64,000 nucleotides of DNA from Pseudomonas sp. Irchel 3E13 (GCF_900187455.1 NZ_FYDX01000013.1:159261-223260); one strand, 5' to 3'. Positions 27,176-35,973 are shown, counted from the first letter of the stretch. The notes: generated from the sequence alone by a model not told the origin. A program made the numbers and translations.

Positions 27176-27867
27176 ACACTTCCGCCAGGATGATTCCCGT
27201 CGCTGCCGTGACTATGACGCTAGTACTCGGCTTGTCCGCGTGCAGTGTGCTTCCCAAAGCAGCTCCAATGGTCACCTACAAATTGCCCGACTATCACATC
27301 GCCCAGGCGGAGAGTACGCCGCGCGCCGTTCCGGGACCCGGGGCGCTGCGCGTCTACGCCCCTGAGAGTAGTCGCGTCCTGGATTCGGAGCGGCTGTTCA
27401 TTGCGCAGCCCGATGGTCGCTTGTCGGCTTGGCAAGGAGTGCGTTGGGCCGACCCCGCACCGGTGCTGCTGCGTGACCGAATCGTCGAAGCCTTCATGCG
27501 CGATGGGCGGTCGACTTCCGTGATTACCGATAGCACCCCAATGAGCGCCGATATGGAGTTGCGCAGTACGCTGCGGGCGTTCCAGCTCGAATACCGCGGC
27601 ACTGAAGCGATCGCCGCGGTTCGGCTCGATGTGCAACTGGTCGATCCGGCCAAACGGACTGCTATTGCCAGTAGACGCTTCGAAGCAATCCAAGCCACAG
27701 GCAGCAAGCGAGAGGCCGATGTGGTGAGGGCGTTCGGTGTCGCCACGGATATATTGGCCGGGCAGATCGTTGAATGGGCAGTTCAGGTCGGGGCAGCGCG
27801 TTTGCGAGTTGCACCGGAATTGGCAAGCAACCATGCACCCACAGCGTCGTCGATAAGCACAGACTAG
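27172..27867 (+). CDS. PqiC/ABC-type transport auxiliary lipoprotein
   Basis: A 231-residue lipoprotein (GTG start in a GTGA overlap; signal ending LGLSACSVLP). The body has the KLPDYHIAQAE...LRVYAPESSRVLDSERL layout of the ABC_trans_aux/DUF330 family, which includes PqiC. Such lipoproteins sit at the outer membrane and complete Mce transporters. Last gene of the operon. Confidence 0.88.
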   Translation: MNTSARMIPVAAVTMTLVLGLSACSVLPKAAPMVTYKLPDYHIAQAESTPRAVPGPGALRVYAPESSRVLDSERLFIAQPDGRLSAWQGVRWADPAPVLLRDRIVEAFMRDGRSTSVITDSTPMSADMELRSTLRAFQLEYRGTEAIAAVRLDVQLVDPAKRTAIASRRFEAIQATGSKREADVVRAFGVATDILAGQIVEWAVQVGAARLRVAPELASNHAPTASSISTD

Positions 27868-27933
27868 TCGTCTTAACGGAGCACAGAAGCTAGGGCCAAA
27901 ACGCTGCTCGACACCTTAACTCGGTACGACAGC

Positions 27934-29937
27934 CTACGGCCCCGATCCAATCCCAGGACCTCTTTGCCGTCCAACCTCCCATGACACACCGCCGCCGCGT
28001 ACAGTCGCGGCGATCTGCTGCCCCAGTCGTGGCTCGATTATCGGCCGCCAAGGCACCAGACTGAATCCCATGCCGTCATCGAGCAGCGCATAGCGACCGC
28101 TGGCGAGCATGACCGAGCGCCGGTAGATGCCGGCTACGCGCTGCCCGTCTGTGACGTGCCGATGCTCCAATCCGCTATCGGCGGCAATGTGCTGGGCGGC
28201 CTGCGCCAGCTCCCGATTGCGCAGCGTTTCCAGCAGATTCCGGGAGAGAATCAGCCGCTGCCCGCGCCGCTGGGCCAGCCCCTGTTCTTCGAGGAAGTCG
28301 GCGCGCTGCTGCAAGGCTTGCCTAGCATCGCCGCCAAAGCCCAGGTCGCCCAGTCCCTTGCCGCCGCCGATCAACTGCTGATCCAGCCAGGTCGCGCCGA
28401 TGACGCGGGCCTGCCGTTCAATCGGCAGATGCGATTTCAGTTCGACCGCCACGCCGCCCAGCCGCTGCGCGTCGTACTGGCGGCCACGCTCGGCCAAGTC
28501 GTCCGGCACCTTCCATAACCCCTCGGCCACGCGCTCCACGATGCCGGCCCGCCGTAGGGCTTCCAGCCGGCGGATATGGGCCGCCACAGCCTCTTGCGGG
28601 TCGCGGCCGGGCTTGGCTCGGCCTTGCTCGATCGCCAGGTGGTGATCGGTGCGGTACAGGCCATTGCTCGCCAGCGTGGCGATGTTCTTGTCGGCCGCCC
28701 GCACCTCGGCGGAACCGCGTACCTCCACCACCGCGCCGATGGGATAGTTCGCCAGCTCGTCGCGGGCGTCCAACGCGACGTAGTGGGCTTTGCCGTCCAA
28801 CCCGTCGATGACCAGATAGCCGCGGTCGTGCAGCTCGTCGGCCAGACCCTTAGCAGCCACGCGACCGACGATAGTGCGGCCGTCGTCGCCCGGCTCGAAC
28901 ACCGCCAGCTCGCGAGGCTTGCCGCTCATGGCCCGCTGCATCGTTCGGATGATGTCGCCACGCTCGCCCAGGGCACGCAAGGTCTTCTCCGCGTCCGCAT
29001 GGACGGCCCAGGTGCCGGGCTGCACCTCGTCGGCCAGGCCCAGGCGCTGCAAGTGTTGCAGGCGGCCGATCAGCAGCAGGCGCTGGCGTTGCAGCCGGGG
29101 TTCGTTGAAGCGTTCGATCTGCACCCGGCCATCCTCGCCGGCCTCGCGCTGCAACGTGCGGTCGAGGCTCGTCCACCGCTCTTGCTCCACCTCGCGCTGC
29201 AAGGTCTGCTGGATCTCCAGTTCGGTGCGCGGCCCCAGCCATTCCGTCGCCAGCTCGGCGGCGCGATGGCGGAAGCCGTGGGCGATGTAGTCGCCCGCGA
29301 TGATGAGGTCTTTGCCGGTATCGTCGCGTCCGCGCACGATCAGGTGCGTGTGCGGGTTGTCGGTGTTCCAGTGATCGACCGCCACCCAATCCAGCCGCGT
29401 CCCCAGGTCGGCCTCCATCCGGTTCATCAGGTGCCGGGTGTAGGTGCGCAGGTCGTCCAGCTCCGCACTGTCTTCAGGTGAGACGATGAAGCGGAAATGA
29501 TGTCGGTCGTCCTGGCAGCGTTCCTTGAAGGCATCGAGGTCGGCTTCGTCGGTCTGCGGCCCGTAGGCACGGCCCGGCTCGCCGTTCCGGCCGGCACCGT
29601 CGCGCTCGATGTAGCGCAGGTGCTTGGCGAGCGACTGCGGACTGGCGTTGCGCTGGTTGACCAGCAGCGTCTTGATGGTCACGCGCCGTGACATAGGGGT
29701 CAGCTTTGCGCCTGCGAAGCGCGCCGCCGTATGGCCGCGTCCAAGCCGTGAGCCGGGCCGCTGGCCGGCGTGCTGGCCGCTCCCGCCAGCGGTAGGACGG
29801 CGCACCGCCGACTTGCCGCCGCTGGCCTTGCCAGCCTGCTTGAGCACCTTGGAAACGAAGCTCTGGCCCTGGCCTTTGCCTCGGTTCTTCGGCGCGCCAG
29901 GGCGCACCCAGAAATCATGGTCGCCGCGGTCGGTCAT
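27934..29937 (-). CDS. conjugative relaxase (VirD2-like, DUF3363 C-terminus)
   Basis: A 667-residue relaxase. After a basic N-terminal tail of about 80 residues the nickase domain has AKHLRYIERDG and the metal-binding HxH motif in DNPHTHLIVRG; the C-terminal half is the DUF3363 domain found in Tn4371-type relaxases. It would nick at oriT, stay bound to the 5' end and pilot the strand into the recipient through TraG. The start at 29,937 (MTDRGDHDFW) is chosen because the open frame beyond it is hairpin-rich intergenic DNA. Confidence 0.92.
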   Translation of the reverse strand: MTDRGDHDFWVRPGAPKNRGKGQGQSFVSKVLKQAGKASGGKSAVRRPTAGGSGQHAGQRPGSRLGRGHTAARFAGAKLTPMSRRVTIKTLLVNQRNASPQSLAKHLRYIERDGAGRNGEPGRAYGPQTDEADLDAFKERCQDDRHHFRFIVSPEDSAELDDLRTYTRHLMNRMEADLGTRLDWVAVDHWNTDNPHTHLIVRGRDDTGKDLIIAGDYIAHGFRHRAAELATEWLGPRTELEIQQTLQREVEQERWTSLDRTLQREAGEDGRVQIERFNEPRLQRQRLLLIGRLQHLQRLGLADEVQPGTWAVHADAEKTLRALGERGDIIRTMQRAMSGKPRELAVFEPGDDGRTIVGRVAAKGLADELHDRGYLVIDGLDGKAHYVALDARDELANYPIGAVVEVRGSAEVRAADKNIATLASNGLYRTDHHLAIEQGRAKPGRDPQEAVAAHIRRLEALRRAGIVERVAEGLWKVPDDLAERGRQYDAQRLGGVAVELKSHLPIERQARVIGATWLDQQLIGGGKGLGDLGFGGDARQALQQRADFLEEQGLAQRRGQRLILSRNLLETLRNRELAQAAQHIAADSGLEHRHVTDGQRVAGIYRRSVMLASGRYALLDDGMGFSLVPWRPIIEPRLGQQIAATVRGGGVSWEVGRQRGPGIGSGP

Positions 29938-30385
29938 GGCTGTGCTCCCTGCAAGCTCCGGCGTGTCCGAGCGTGCGAAGCACGCGGACATGCCTGCATC
30001 GGCGCGTGCCTCGCGCCCCACGCGGCACGGCGGCGAAGCCGCGCCGTGCCGCGCCACCCCCACGTGCAGACTGGCTTTGCGGGCGGCAGAGTGCCGAACC
30101 CTTTTGTCTTGCCTTCCGCCTTTGCCCCTCGCTCCCGCTCCGGGCATCGGCGGCCCGGCGGCGCTGCTGCACGAGCAGCCAGCCCGCCGGCGAACACGCC
30201 AATGGCCGCAGGCCAGGCGCGTTCGAGGCAAGACGCCTGCACGTTGGGCGGCTGCGCCGAAGGCAGCGCGAAGTGCGGTGCGAATGCACCCGCACTGCAC
30301 GCGCGACGACACGGCGACGAACAGTAGAACGACATGCCCGATGGCACGATGAGAGGCGCGGCAAAGTGCAGCGAATCGGCGGCCA
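29938..30385. other. hairpin-rich gap between traF and the relaxase gene, candidate oriT
   Basis: No credible gene. Two strong inverted repeats stand out: one spanning 29,964-29,989 (GTCC...GCGTGC, GAA loop, GCACGC...GGAC) and one at 30,022-30,052 (GCGGCACGGC arms around a GAA loop). Origins of transfer usually lie next to the relaxase gene and contain inverted repeats, so this is the best place for oriT; the nick site itself cannot be read off. Confidence 0.35.
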
Positions 30386-30973
30386 TCATGGACGTGTCTC
30401 CAGCCAGATCGGATGCGCAACGCCGATCACGGCGAACGCGCTGACCGGCCCGAAATAGCGGCTGTCGAACGACGCCGGGTTGGTCGCGCTCAACAGGAAC
30501 AGTTCGCCCGGTTGGAGACGGCGGCAAAGCTGCAAGGATGGCAGCGGCCGGCCCAGCCGGTCGGCAGGCAGGGCGGCGGCCACCGGCACGCCGTCGATGC
30601 GAACCTGGCCGGCGACGATGCAAACGTGTTGTGGCGCGACTGCGCCCACACGTTTGAGCAGCGGAACGCGGGTCGGCAGGTAGCCGCGCTGCGCAGCCAG
30701 CATGGCGGCCCTGTCGGGCAGCGGCATCAGCACGATGCTGTCCACGGACAGCGGACGTGGCCGCGAGGCGGTGCGCGGGTCGAACGGTTCGATGCGATAC
30801 CAACCGACCGCCACGCTGTCGGACGGGTTGTAGGCCATTCGCGGCAGGGGCTGCACGAACGCCGCCCAGGCCAGCGCAGCGAGGCCGACGGTGGCGAAGC
30901 CTGCCAGCACGAGGCGAGCGCGCAGGCGCGAGCGAGGATGCGGCACGGGGCCGGTCGTGGAAATCGTGGTCAT
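30386..30973 (-). CDS. traF: TraF, S26-family conjugative signal peptidase
   Basis: A 195-residue membrane-anchored serine peptidase: N-terminal membrane helix at about residues 22-42, catalytic serine region YNPSDSVAVGWY near residue 55, and the lysine region LLKRVGAVAPQHV near residue 108. TraF of P-type systems matures and cyclises the TrbC pilin, matching the trbC gene in this ICE. It overlaps the DUF2840 gene by four bases. Confidence 0.9.
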   Translation of the reverse strand: MTTISTTGPVPHPRSRLRARLVLAGFATVGLAALAWAAFVQPLPRMAYNPSDSVAVGWYRIEPFDPRTASRPRPLSVDSIVLMPLPDRAAMLAAQRGYLPTRVPLLKRVGAVAPQHVCIVAGQVRIDGVPVAAALPADRLGRPLPSLQLCRRLQPGELFLLSATNPASFDSRYFGPVSAFAVIGVAHPIWLETRP

Positions 30974-31527
30974 GGCAATGCCCTCCCGGCCAGCCAGGCG
31001 GCGTGCCGTTCTGCGGTGTATGTGGGTAGCGCCGAGCGCGCTGCGAGCCGGTTCGCGAGCGTGCGCCAGTACGCGGGCGATGTGTCTGCGGCTGCGATGC
31101 CCAGCGCCTCGATGCCGTCGATGCGTTCCAGCACGGCGCGCACGTTGGCATCGCCTTCGGCGTGCAGCAGCAGACGCGCGCCCGGCTGCACGCCGGGGAT
31201 GCGCTGCACGGCGTCCAGCGGCGTGGCGGTCTGCATCACCATGAGCTGCCAGCGGATCGTGCCGTAGTCGTTGGCCTGCCAACGGATGCGGCACAGAACC
31301 GCGTTCGGCAGGAACACGGCGCAGCGCCGCCAGCGGTCGAGCTGGAGCGTGCGCGCCGGTTCGCCGAAGCGCAGGTAGAGCTTGAAGCGCGGTTCGATGT
31401 AGGCCAGCGCCACGCGCGTCAGCGGCACGTTGCCGGCCTGGCCGGCGAGTGTCGAAGGCGCCGGCGGCGGCGCAGCCGTGGGCGCACTTGCTTTGGGGGT
31501 GTGGGCGGTCGAAGCGGATGCGTTCAC
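30970..31527 (-). CDS. DUF2840 family protein
   Basis: A 185-residue DUF2840 protein started at GTG 31,527, which overlaps the previous stop (GTGA). A Pro/Ala-rich head is followed by a compact domain with many Trp and Arg residues. The family is confined largely to this ICE group, always between parA and traF; the function is unknown. Its position suggests a role in maintenance or transfer. Confidence 0.85.
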   Translation of the reverse strand: MNASASTAHTPKASAPTAAPPPAPSTLAGQAGNVPLTRVALAYIEPRFKLYLRFGEPARTLQLDRWRRCAVFLPNAVLCRIRWQANDYGTIRWQLMVMQTATPLDAVQRIPGVQPGARLLLHAEGDANVRAVLERIDGIEALGIAAADTSPAYWRTLANRLAARSALPTYTAERHAAWLAGRALP

Positions 31528-31787
31528 GGCGTGCCCTCCGGGGGAAACTCCCGCTCCAGCAGGTCGCGCAGCAGTTCGGCTACGGTCACGCCTCGCGTGA
31601 AGGCCGACACCTTGATGCGCGCCCGCATGGCGGGCGTGATGTCGAGCGTCAGTCGAGCGGTGTAGAGGTCGCCTTTCTGCACGGCATCTGCGTCGCCCTG
31701 GCGAATCCACGCTTCGGCGTGCGGATTCGCTGGGGGACGCGCACCGATGCCGACGCGCTTGCTGCGTGGTGGTGGCTTCCCAGTCAT
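31524..31787 (-). CDS. small ribbon-helix-helix-type protein after ParA
   Basis: An 87-residue basic protein with a C-terminal RHH-like fold (TARLTLDITPAMRARIKVSAF then GVTVAELLRDLLERE). It directly follows parA with a four-base overlap. Small RHH proteins in this place are centromere-binding partners of ParA in many plasmids, so it may be the partition adaptor; this is inferred from position and fold only. Confidence 0.65.
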   Translation of the reverse strand: MTGKPPPRSKRVGIGARPPANPHAEAWIRQGDADAVQKGDLYTARLTLDITPAMRARIKVSAFTRGVTVAELLRDLLEREFPPEGTP

Positions 31788-32422
31788 GTCGGCCACCGCA
31801 GCAGTTCGTCGGTGAGCGCGGCGATCTCGCGGGCAGCGGCGCTGTCGGGCGCGGTTTCGCGGGCGAGCCGGCCAGCGGCTACGCTGTCGGCAAAGACGAT
31901 GCGCTGGTGGATCTCCGAGCGCAGCGCGGGCAGCGGCTGTTCGGCCAGCGATTGCCGTGCCTCCCTGCCGATGATGGTGGTGCTGACGCGCCGGTTGATG
32001 ACGAAGGCCGCGCGCAGCGCTGGCCGGAACACCTGTGCTTCGCGGATCAGTGCGACCATCTCGGCAGAAGCCCATACGTCGTAGGGGCTGGGCTGCACGG
32101 GGATCAGCACGCGCTCGGCCGCCAGCAGCGCGGAACGCGCGAGGGCGGCGATGCGCGGCGGGCCGTCGATGATGATGTGATCGGCCCGCCTGGCGAGTTC
32201 TGGCGCTTCCTGATGCAGCGTTTCGCGGGCAAGGCCCACGGCGCTGAACAGACGGGGCAGGCCCTGCTGGCTACGCCGCTGCGTCCAGTCGAGCGATGAC
32301 CCCTGCGGGTCGGCATCCAGCAGGATGACATGCAGGCCGCGCATCGCCAGTTCGCCGGCGATGTGCGTGGCGAGCGTGGTCTTGCCGACGCCGCCTTTCT
32401 GGTTGAGAAACGCGAAGATCAT
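31784..32422 (-). CDS. parA: ParA-type partition ATPase
   Basis: A 212-residue short ParA (type Ib-like): the deviant Walker A KGGVGKTT at residues 9-16 with the signature lysine, VILLDADPQGSSLDW near residue 35, and IIIDGPPR in the A' motif. No N-terminal HTH. It would move or anchor the circular ICE form during cell division. The start at 32,422 begins exactly at the conserved MIFAFLNQKGG. Confidence 0.9.
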   Translation of the reverse strand: MIFAFLNQKGGVGKTTLATHIAGELAMRGLHVILLDADPQGSSLDWTQRRSQQGLPRLFSAVGLARETLHQEAPELARRADHIIIDGPPRIAALARSALLAAERVLIPVQPSPYDVWASAEMVALIREAQVFRPALRAAFVINRRVSTTIIGREARQSLAEQPLPALRSEIHQRIVFADSVAAGRLARETAPDSAAAREIAALTDELLRWPT

Positions 32423-32573
32423 GGCGCGGCCCTCCGAGCTGGAAAGCCGGCCTGGCCGTGCCGTTTCGTGGTTGTCCACCGAAACGGCGCGCTTCTACTA
32501 AAAGTTATGTATTTCTTGTTAGGTAAGTTAGAGGGAACGCAAACCCGCGCCGTTGTTGGCTTTCCGGCGTTTT

Positions 32574-32640
32574 CGTACTCCTGATAGCACGAGGGTCGTA
32601 CTCCTGATAGCACGATACCCGGTACTCCTGATAGCACGAG
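32574..32640. repeat. three direct repeats (iterons) beside repA, probable replication origin
   Basis: The 18-base unit GTACTCCTGATAGCACGA occurs exactly three times, starting at 32,575, 32,598 and 32,622, spaced 23-24 bases apart (about two helical turns). On one side is an AT-rich stretch (about 32,495-32,535); on the other a DnaA-box-like TTATCCCCG (about 32,663). RepA is encoded next to it. This is the layout of an iteron-controlled plasmid origin. Confidence 0.8.
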
Positions 32641-32663
32641 GCCGTCCACAGGTTCTCCCGCAG

Positions 32664-33521
32664 TTATCCCCGTGCCGCGTGCGGCACGGGCCGGAAGGTC
32701 AGCAGCTCGGTGTTGTCGTCCGGCATCCGCTCGATGCCGAGGACGTAGCCGGGCAACGACTGCCGCGCCACCAGGGCGCGCACGTCGTAGGCGAAGTCCG
32801 AGAAGCGGGCCGCGCTGCCGGATTTGCGGTACAGGTGTCGGAAGTCGAATTGCCAGCCGTGCTCCTGCCGCCCGCCATGCTTGCGCACCAGGCGGTACAG
32901 CCAGCGTTCGATACCGCCCTTCAAGCGGAAATAGGCCGGGTCGATGGTCAGCACCAGGGCGGCGTCGAGCACGCCGGCATAGAACCAGTCCGGCAAGATC
33001 AGCTCGATGCCCAGCGGGGTGCCGCTGGCGTCGGCGAGTTCCTTCCACTCGTTGATCCACGAGAAGCGATGCAAGCGCCTTCCCGTGGTTTCGCGGATGG
33101 ACGTGGCCACCGTGGTCGATTGCAGCCGGTCGAGGGCGGCCTTCAGGCGCTGGTAGTCGTTGAGGGACGTGCCGCGCCCGATGAAGCGCAAAATCTCGTA
33201 AGGCGTGGCGCGTATCCAGCGCGACGGGCGCAGGCCCGCGTCGCGCGCCTCCACGATCTGCGAGGCGGCCCATATCAGCACGTCGGCATCCCATATCGTT
33301 GCGATGCCGTGCTCCTGCGTGCCTTCCACGCGAATGGTGACGTTCCCGCTGCGGAAGTCGATCGGCGCCGTGCGCCGCGACTTGGCAAGCGAGAAGAACG
33401 GAAAGGCCATCAAGTCCTGGGAATCGCGTGGCGCCATGTCGCCCGGCAGCGCGCGGAACAGATCGAGCTGTTCGCGCTGCGGCAAGGCTTGCCCTGGCGG
33501 GCTGGACATGGCGAAGGCCAC
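32664..33521 (-). CDS. repA: RepA-type replication initiator
   Basis: A 285-residue replication initiator of the RPA/RepA family found in IncP- and ICE-type replicons, with two winged-helix-like halves (residues 55-150 and 170-265). It lies directly beside three iterons and ahead of parA, so it probably initiates autonomous replication of the excised ICE. It follows the HTH gene by 14 bases. Confidence 0.85.
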   Translation of the reverse strand: MAFAMSSPPGQALPQREQLDLFRALPGDMAPRDSQDLMAFPFFSLAKSRRTAPIDFRSGNVTIRVEGTQEHGIATIWDADVLIWAASQIVEARDAGLRPSRWIRATPYEILRFIGRGTSLNDYQRLKAALDRLQSTTVATSIRETTGRRLHRFSWINEWKELADASGTPLGIELILPDWFYAGVLDAALVLTIDPAYFRLKGGIERWLYRLVRKHGGRQEHGWQFDFRHLYRKSGSAARFSDFAYDVRALVARQSLPGYVLGIERMPDDNTELLTFRPVPHAARG

Positions 33522-33535
33522 CCACGCGCCGACGA

Positions 33536-33820
33536 TCAGCGGCCATCACGGTAGTCGCCCGCGTGGCGCTCGGCGTATTCGGGATCGGACGTGGCCTCGT
33601 AGCTGCGCTGGTCGGCCCAGGCATCGAGGTCGGACACCGCGTACATGACGCGGCGGCCGAACTTGCGGAACTTGGGGCCGCCGCCGATCACCCGCTGCTT
33701 CTCCAGCGTGCGCGGCGACAGCCGCAGGTAGTCGGCGGCTTCGTCGTTTGTCAGGTAGCGTTGAGGCTGCGAGGTCGCAGTGACGGCAGCGGCGGCAGGC
33801 CGCGAGGGAGCAGGTCGCAT
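33536..33820 (-). CDS. AlpA/MerR-like HTH DNA-binding protein
   Basis: A 94-residue protein whose middle (residues 21-72: YLTNDEAADYLRLSPRTLEKQ then KFGRRVMYAVSDLDAWADQR) is a HTH_17/excisionase-like winged domain. The start at 33,820 follows a GGAGGT site. It heads the repA unit and could regulate it, or act as the excision factor; many Tn4371-like elements carry such a gene here. Confidence 0.75.
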   Translation of the reverse strand: MRPAPSRPAAAAVTATSQPQRYLTNDEAADYLRLSPRTLEKQRVIGGGPKFRKFGRRVMYAVSDLDAWADQRSYEATSDPEYAERHAGDYRDGR

Positions 33821-33931
33821 GGGATGTACCTCCATCAAGCCCGGCCACACCACGCGGCCGGATAGAGGCACTCTCAAGAAAGCAAGGCTTCTTGCTAAGG
33901 GACGATTCGCACGGGTCGAGAAACGTCCCCC

Positions 33932-34702
33932 CTAATGCGACGGGAACATTGGAAGCTGCGCTAGTCGGCGGTAGCCGCCGTGCATCAGCTCATCGCCGCG
34001 GCGTACCAGCCGCCGTACGCGGGCACGCAATGCACTGTCTTTGTGCCAGTCGGCCGCGACGGCATCCGCGCCGAACAGACCTTCGCCCACCTCGCGCAAG
34101 GAGGCTCCCGCGAGGGTCGCGTCGAGCGCTTGCAAGGTATGCAGTTCCAGCAGCGCGGCGGGCGTGGGGCGGGAGCGGGCTGTTGCCACAGGCGTGGCCA
34201 CGGTTGCGGCAGATAGCGCATCCAGCTTCGCAGCGAGCGTGCGGTAGCGCGCACAGGGCGTGGCGCAGGCGCGTGTGGCGTAGAGATAGGCCGAACCATC
34301 TTCCAGGTCGGGTGCGAGTGCCAGCCGAACGCAGCAGCCTGGCCAATGCGATACGAGCACCAGGCGCTTGCCGTCGTGGGTCAGTTGCTTGCGCCCAGGA
34401 ATGCGCCAGAACTCGAAGGTATGCGCATCGGGTGGTGGGTCGGCGTCGGGGTATAGCTGCACCACGGCATCGTGATCGGGGAACCAAGCAGGATGTGCGT
34501 CGCGCGCATCCAGGCCGGGATCTTCCAGCAGGCGCAGGCCCCAGGCCTGCGCCGCATCAGGCTTGCGACGCCGGCGTAGCCAGTCGCGCCGGTAGCTTGG
34601 ATTCCTGCGCAAATACTCCCAAGCCAGCGCTGGGCCATCGAGGTGCAGCGTGTAGAGATACGCGGCCGTGGGATACCAGTGTTGGCTGCTGCGGTCAGTC
34701 AT
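33932..34702 (-). CDS. DUF2285 domain protein
   Basis: A 256-residue protein of the DUF6499-DUF2285 type: N-terminal WPxAxYL-like segment (HWYPTAAYLYTLHLDG, residues 8-23), a YLRRNPSYRRDWLRRRR motif, and a C-terminal DUF2285 domain with a HTH-like helix (RARVRRLVRRGDELMHGGYR). Common in ICEs and thought to be a DNA-binding regulator. The start at 34,702 has an AGGTTT-like site. Confidence 0.8.
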   Translation of the reverse strand: MTDRSSQHWYPTAAYLYTLHLDGPALAWEYLRRNPSYRRDWLRRRRKPDAAQAWGLRLLEDPGLDARDAHPAWFPDHDAVVQLYPDADPPPDAHTFEFWRIPGRKQLTHDGKRLVLVSHWPGCCVRLALAPDLEDGSAYLYATRACATPCARYRTLAAKLDALSAATVATPVATARSRPTPAALLELHTLQALDATLAGASLREVGEGLFGADAVAADWHKDSALRARVRRLVRRGDELMHGGYRRLAQLPMFPSH

Positions 34703-35044
34703 GGCGAAACCTCCCTGTTTCTGGGAACGTCGCCACAATTCCGCTGTGCGGGAGCTATCGAATCGCCATCAAGTGGTCATCAAACTCGGGTTACGCTTTA
34801 ACTGCTGGTGTCAAGACAGATTCGCTCCAGTGCATTGCCGAAATCGTCTAAATGCGACGACTGCACCGCCCGGAAATGGGGTGCAGCATTGAACACCGTG
34901 CCGAATCTCGCGCCTGGCATCATGACTGTTTTGGTCAGGAGCGCACCACCCTGGTGCAAGCATGCGGATCAAGACTTGCCAGGTCTTGGCTAAGACCGAA
35001 ATAGTCACAATGCGATACTTTTTGCCTGGTCGCGCTGGAATGCG
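34703..35044. other. intergenic region, no gene seen
   Basis: Lower GC than its surroundings and without a credible reading frame. It should contain the promoter for the leftward DUF2285-repA-parA genes. Two short inverted repeats are visible: GCACCA/TGGTGC at about 34,941-34,955 and CAAGAC/GTCTTG near 34,973-34,987. Confidence 0.4.
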
Positions 35045-35392
35045 TCAATCGGTGATCGAACCGTTTTCCTGAGCCAGTCGAACGTATTCCGACAGCGGCC
35101 GCGTCGGCTGGAAATACCGATCTCGTATCACGGGCTGCTTGAGCGGCCCGACGATGGACGCCAGATCGGACAGCTTCACCGTCGCCAGGGCAGGCATCCC
35201 GATCCCGAGGTCGATCAGGCCGTAGGCCGTATCGCCATCGGTCGGATCGAGCGCGGCCAATAGCCAGGTCGCATGTGCGTCCGGTGTGAACAGGCGCACC
35301 ACGGGCAGCGGGTCACATTCCTGGCCTGCGGCGCGGGTGAGGCCGTGGGCCAGTAGGTGCACCCGGTCTTCCTCGGTGACAAGCGTGGTCAA
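35045..35392 (-). CDS. DUF2958 family protein
   Basis: A 115-residue DUF2958 protein, a family seen in conjugative elements. Characteristic pattern: PVVRLFTPDAHATWLLAALD, then YGLIDLGIGMPALATVKLSDL, and RDRYFQP near the end. A TTG start at 35,392 is preferred because the conserved region begins there and a GGAAGGGG site precedes it. Function unknown. Confidence 0.75.
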   Translation of the reverse strand: MTTLVTEEDRVHLLAHGLTRAAGQECDPLPVVRLFTPDAHATWLLAALDPTDGDTAYGLIDLGIGMPALATVKLSDLASIVGPLKQPVIRDRYFQPTRPLSEYVRLAQENGSITD

Positions 35393-35555
35393 GGCCGCGC
35401 CCCTTCCACGAACACACGCAATCGCCGAGGCGCATCTGTGCCTGCGGACGGATGCACGTATGCGCAAGCGCACGAAGCCGCAAAAGCGGAGAGGCACGAA
35501 GGCGTATTGGTGGAAGTCAGGAAAGACACGGATGCGGTTCCCTGGGTCTGAGGAA

Positions 35556-35571
35556 ATCCGCAGATGCGGAT
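35556..35571. promoter_or_regulatory. ATCCGCA/TGCGGAT palindrome between divergent genes, possible XRE operator
   Basis: A perfect 7-base inverted repeat with a two-base centre, 108 bases ahead of the XRE gene and 163 ahead of the DUF2958 gene. The size and symmetry suit a small HTH dimer such as the adjacent XRE protein. Confidence 0.4.
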
Positions 35572-35679
35572 CTCCGTAAAAGCACGGAAAAGGAAAACAT
35601 CACCACCAAATGAACACTATAGATTGTAGTCCTATAGGGCGCAATGGGCTGTCATCTTGGTTTTTTGGGGAAACCATAG

Positions 35680-35973
35680 GTGGCAGCGAAGAACTCATTG
35701 GCAGCGGCGATTCGGACGGTAAGGAAGGCGCGTGGTTTGAGCCAGGAAGCGTTCTCCAACGTGTCCAGTCGCACCTACATGAGCACGCTGGAGCGCGACC
35801 TGAAAAGCCCAACCATCCAGAAGCTGGCCGATCTGTGCGAGGTCATGGAAGTGCATCCGCTCACGCTGCTCACATTGGCTTATGCCGGTGACAGCACCCG
35901 CGAAGCTGATGAATTGCTGGCACAGGTGCGCCAGGAACTCAGGGCGATATTGGAAGAGCCCGACACGCCTTAG
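35680..35973 (+). CDS. XRE-family HTH regulator
   Basis: A 97-residue protein, GTG start. A Cro/C1-type HTH covers residues 8-68 (RKARGLSQEAFSNVSSRTYM then LERDLKSPTIQKLADL), with a helical tail. It closely resembles the chromosomal XRE protein at 63,558-63,890: both share SSRTY, LER-x-LKSPT and VHPLT. It is divergent from the DUF2958 and replication genes, so it may regulate maintenance functions. Confidence 0.85.
   Translation: MAAKNSLAAAIRTVRKARGLSQEAFSNVSSRTYMSTLERDLKSPTIQKLADLCEVMEVHPLTLLTLAYAGDSTREADELLAQVRQELRAILEEPDTP

Noticed and set aside
30100..30370. open frames on both strands between traF and the relaxase gene
   Set aside because: Arg/Ala/Pro-rich, no ribosome-binding sites or family motifs, and the region is full of inverted repeats, which fits intergenic DNA better.
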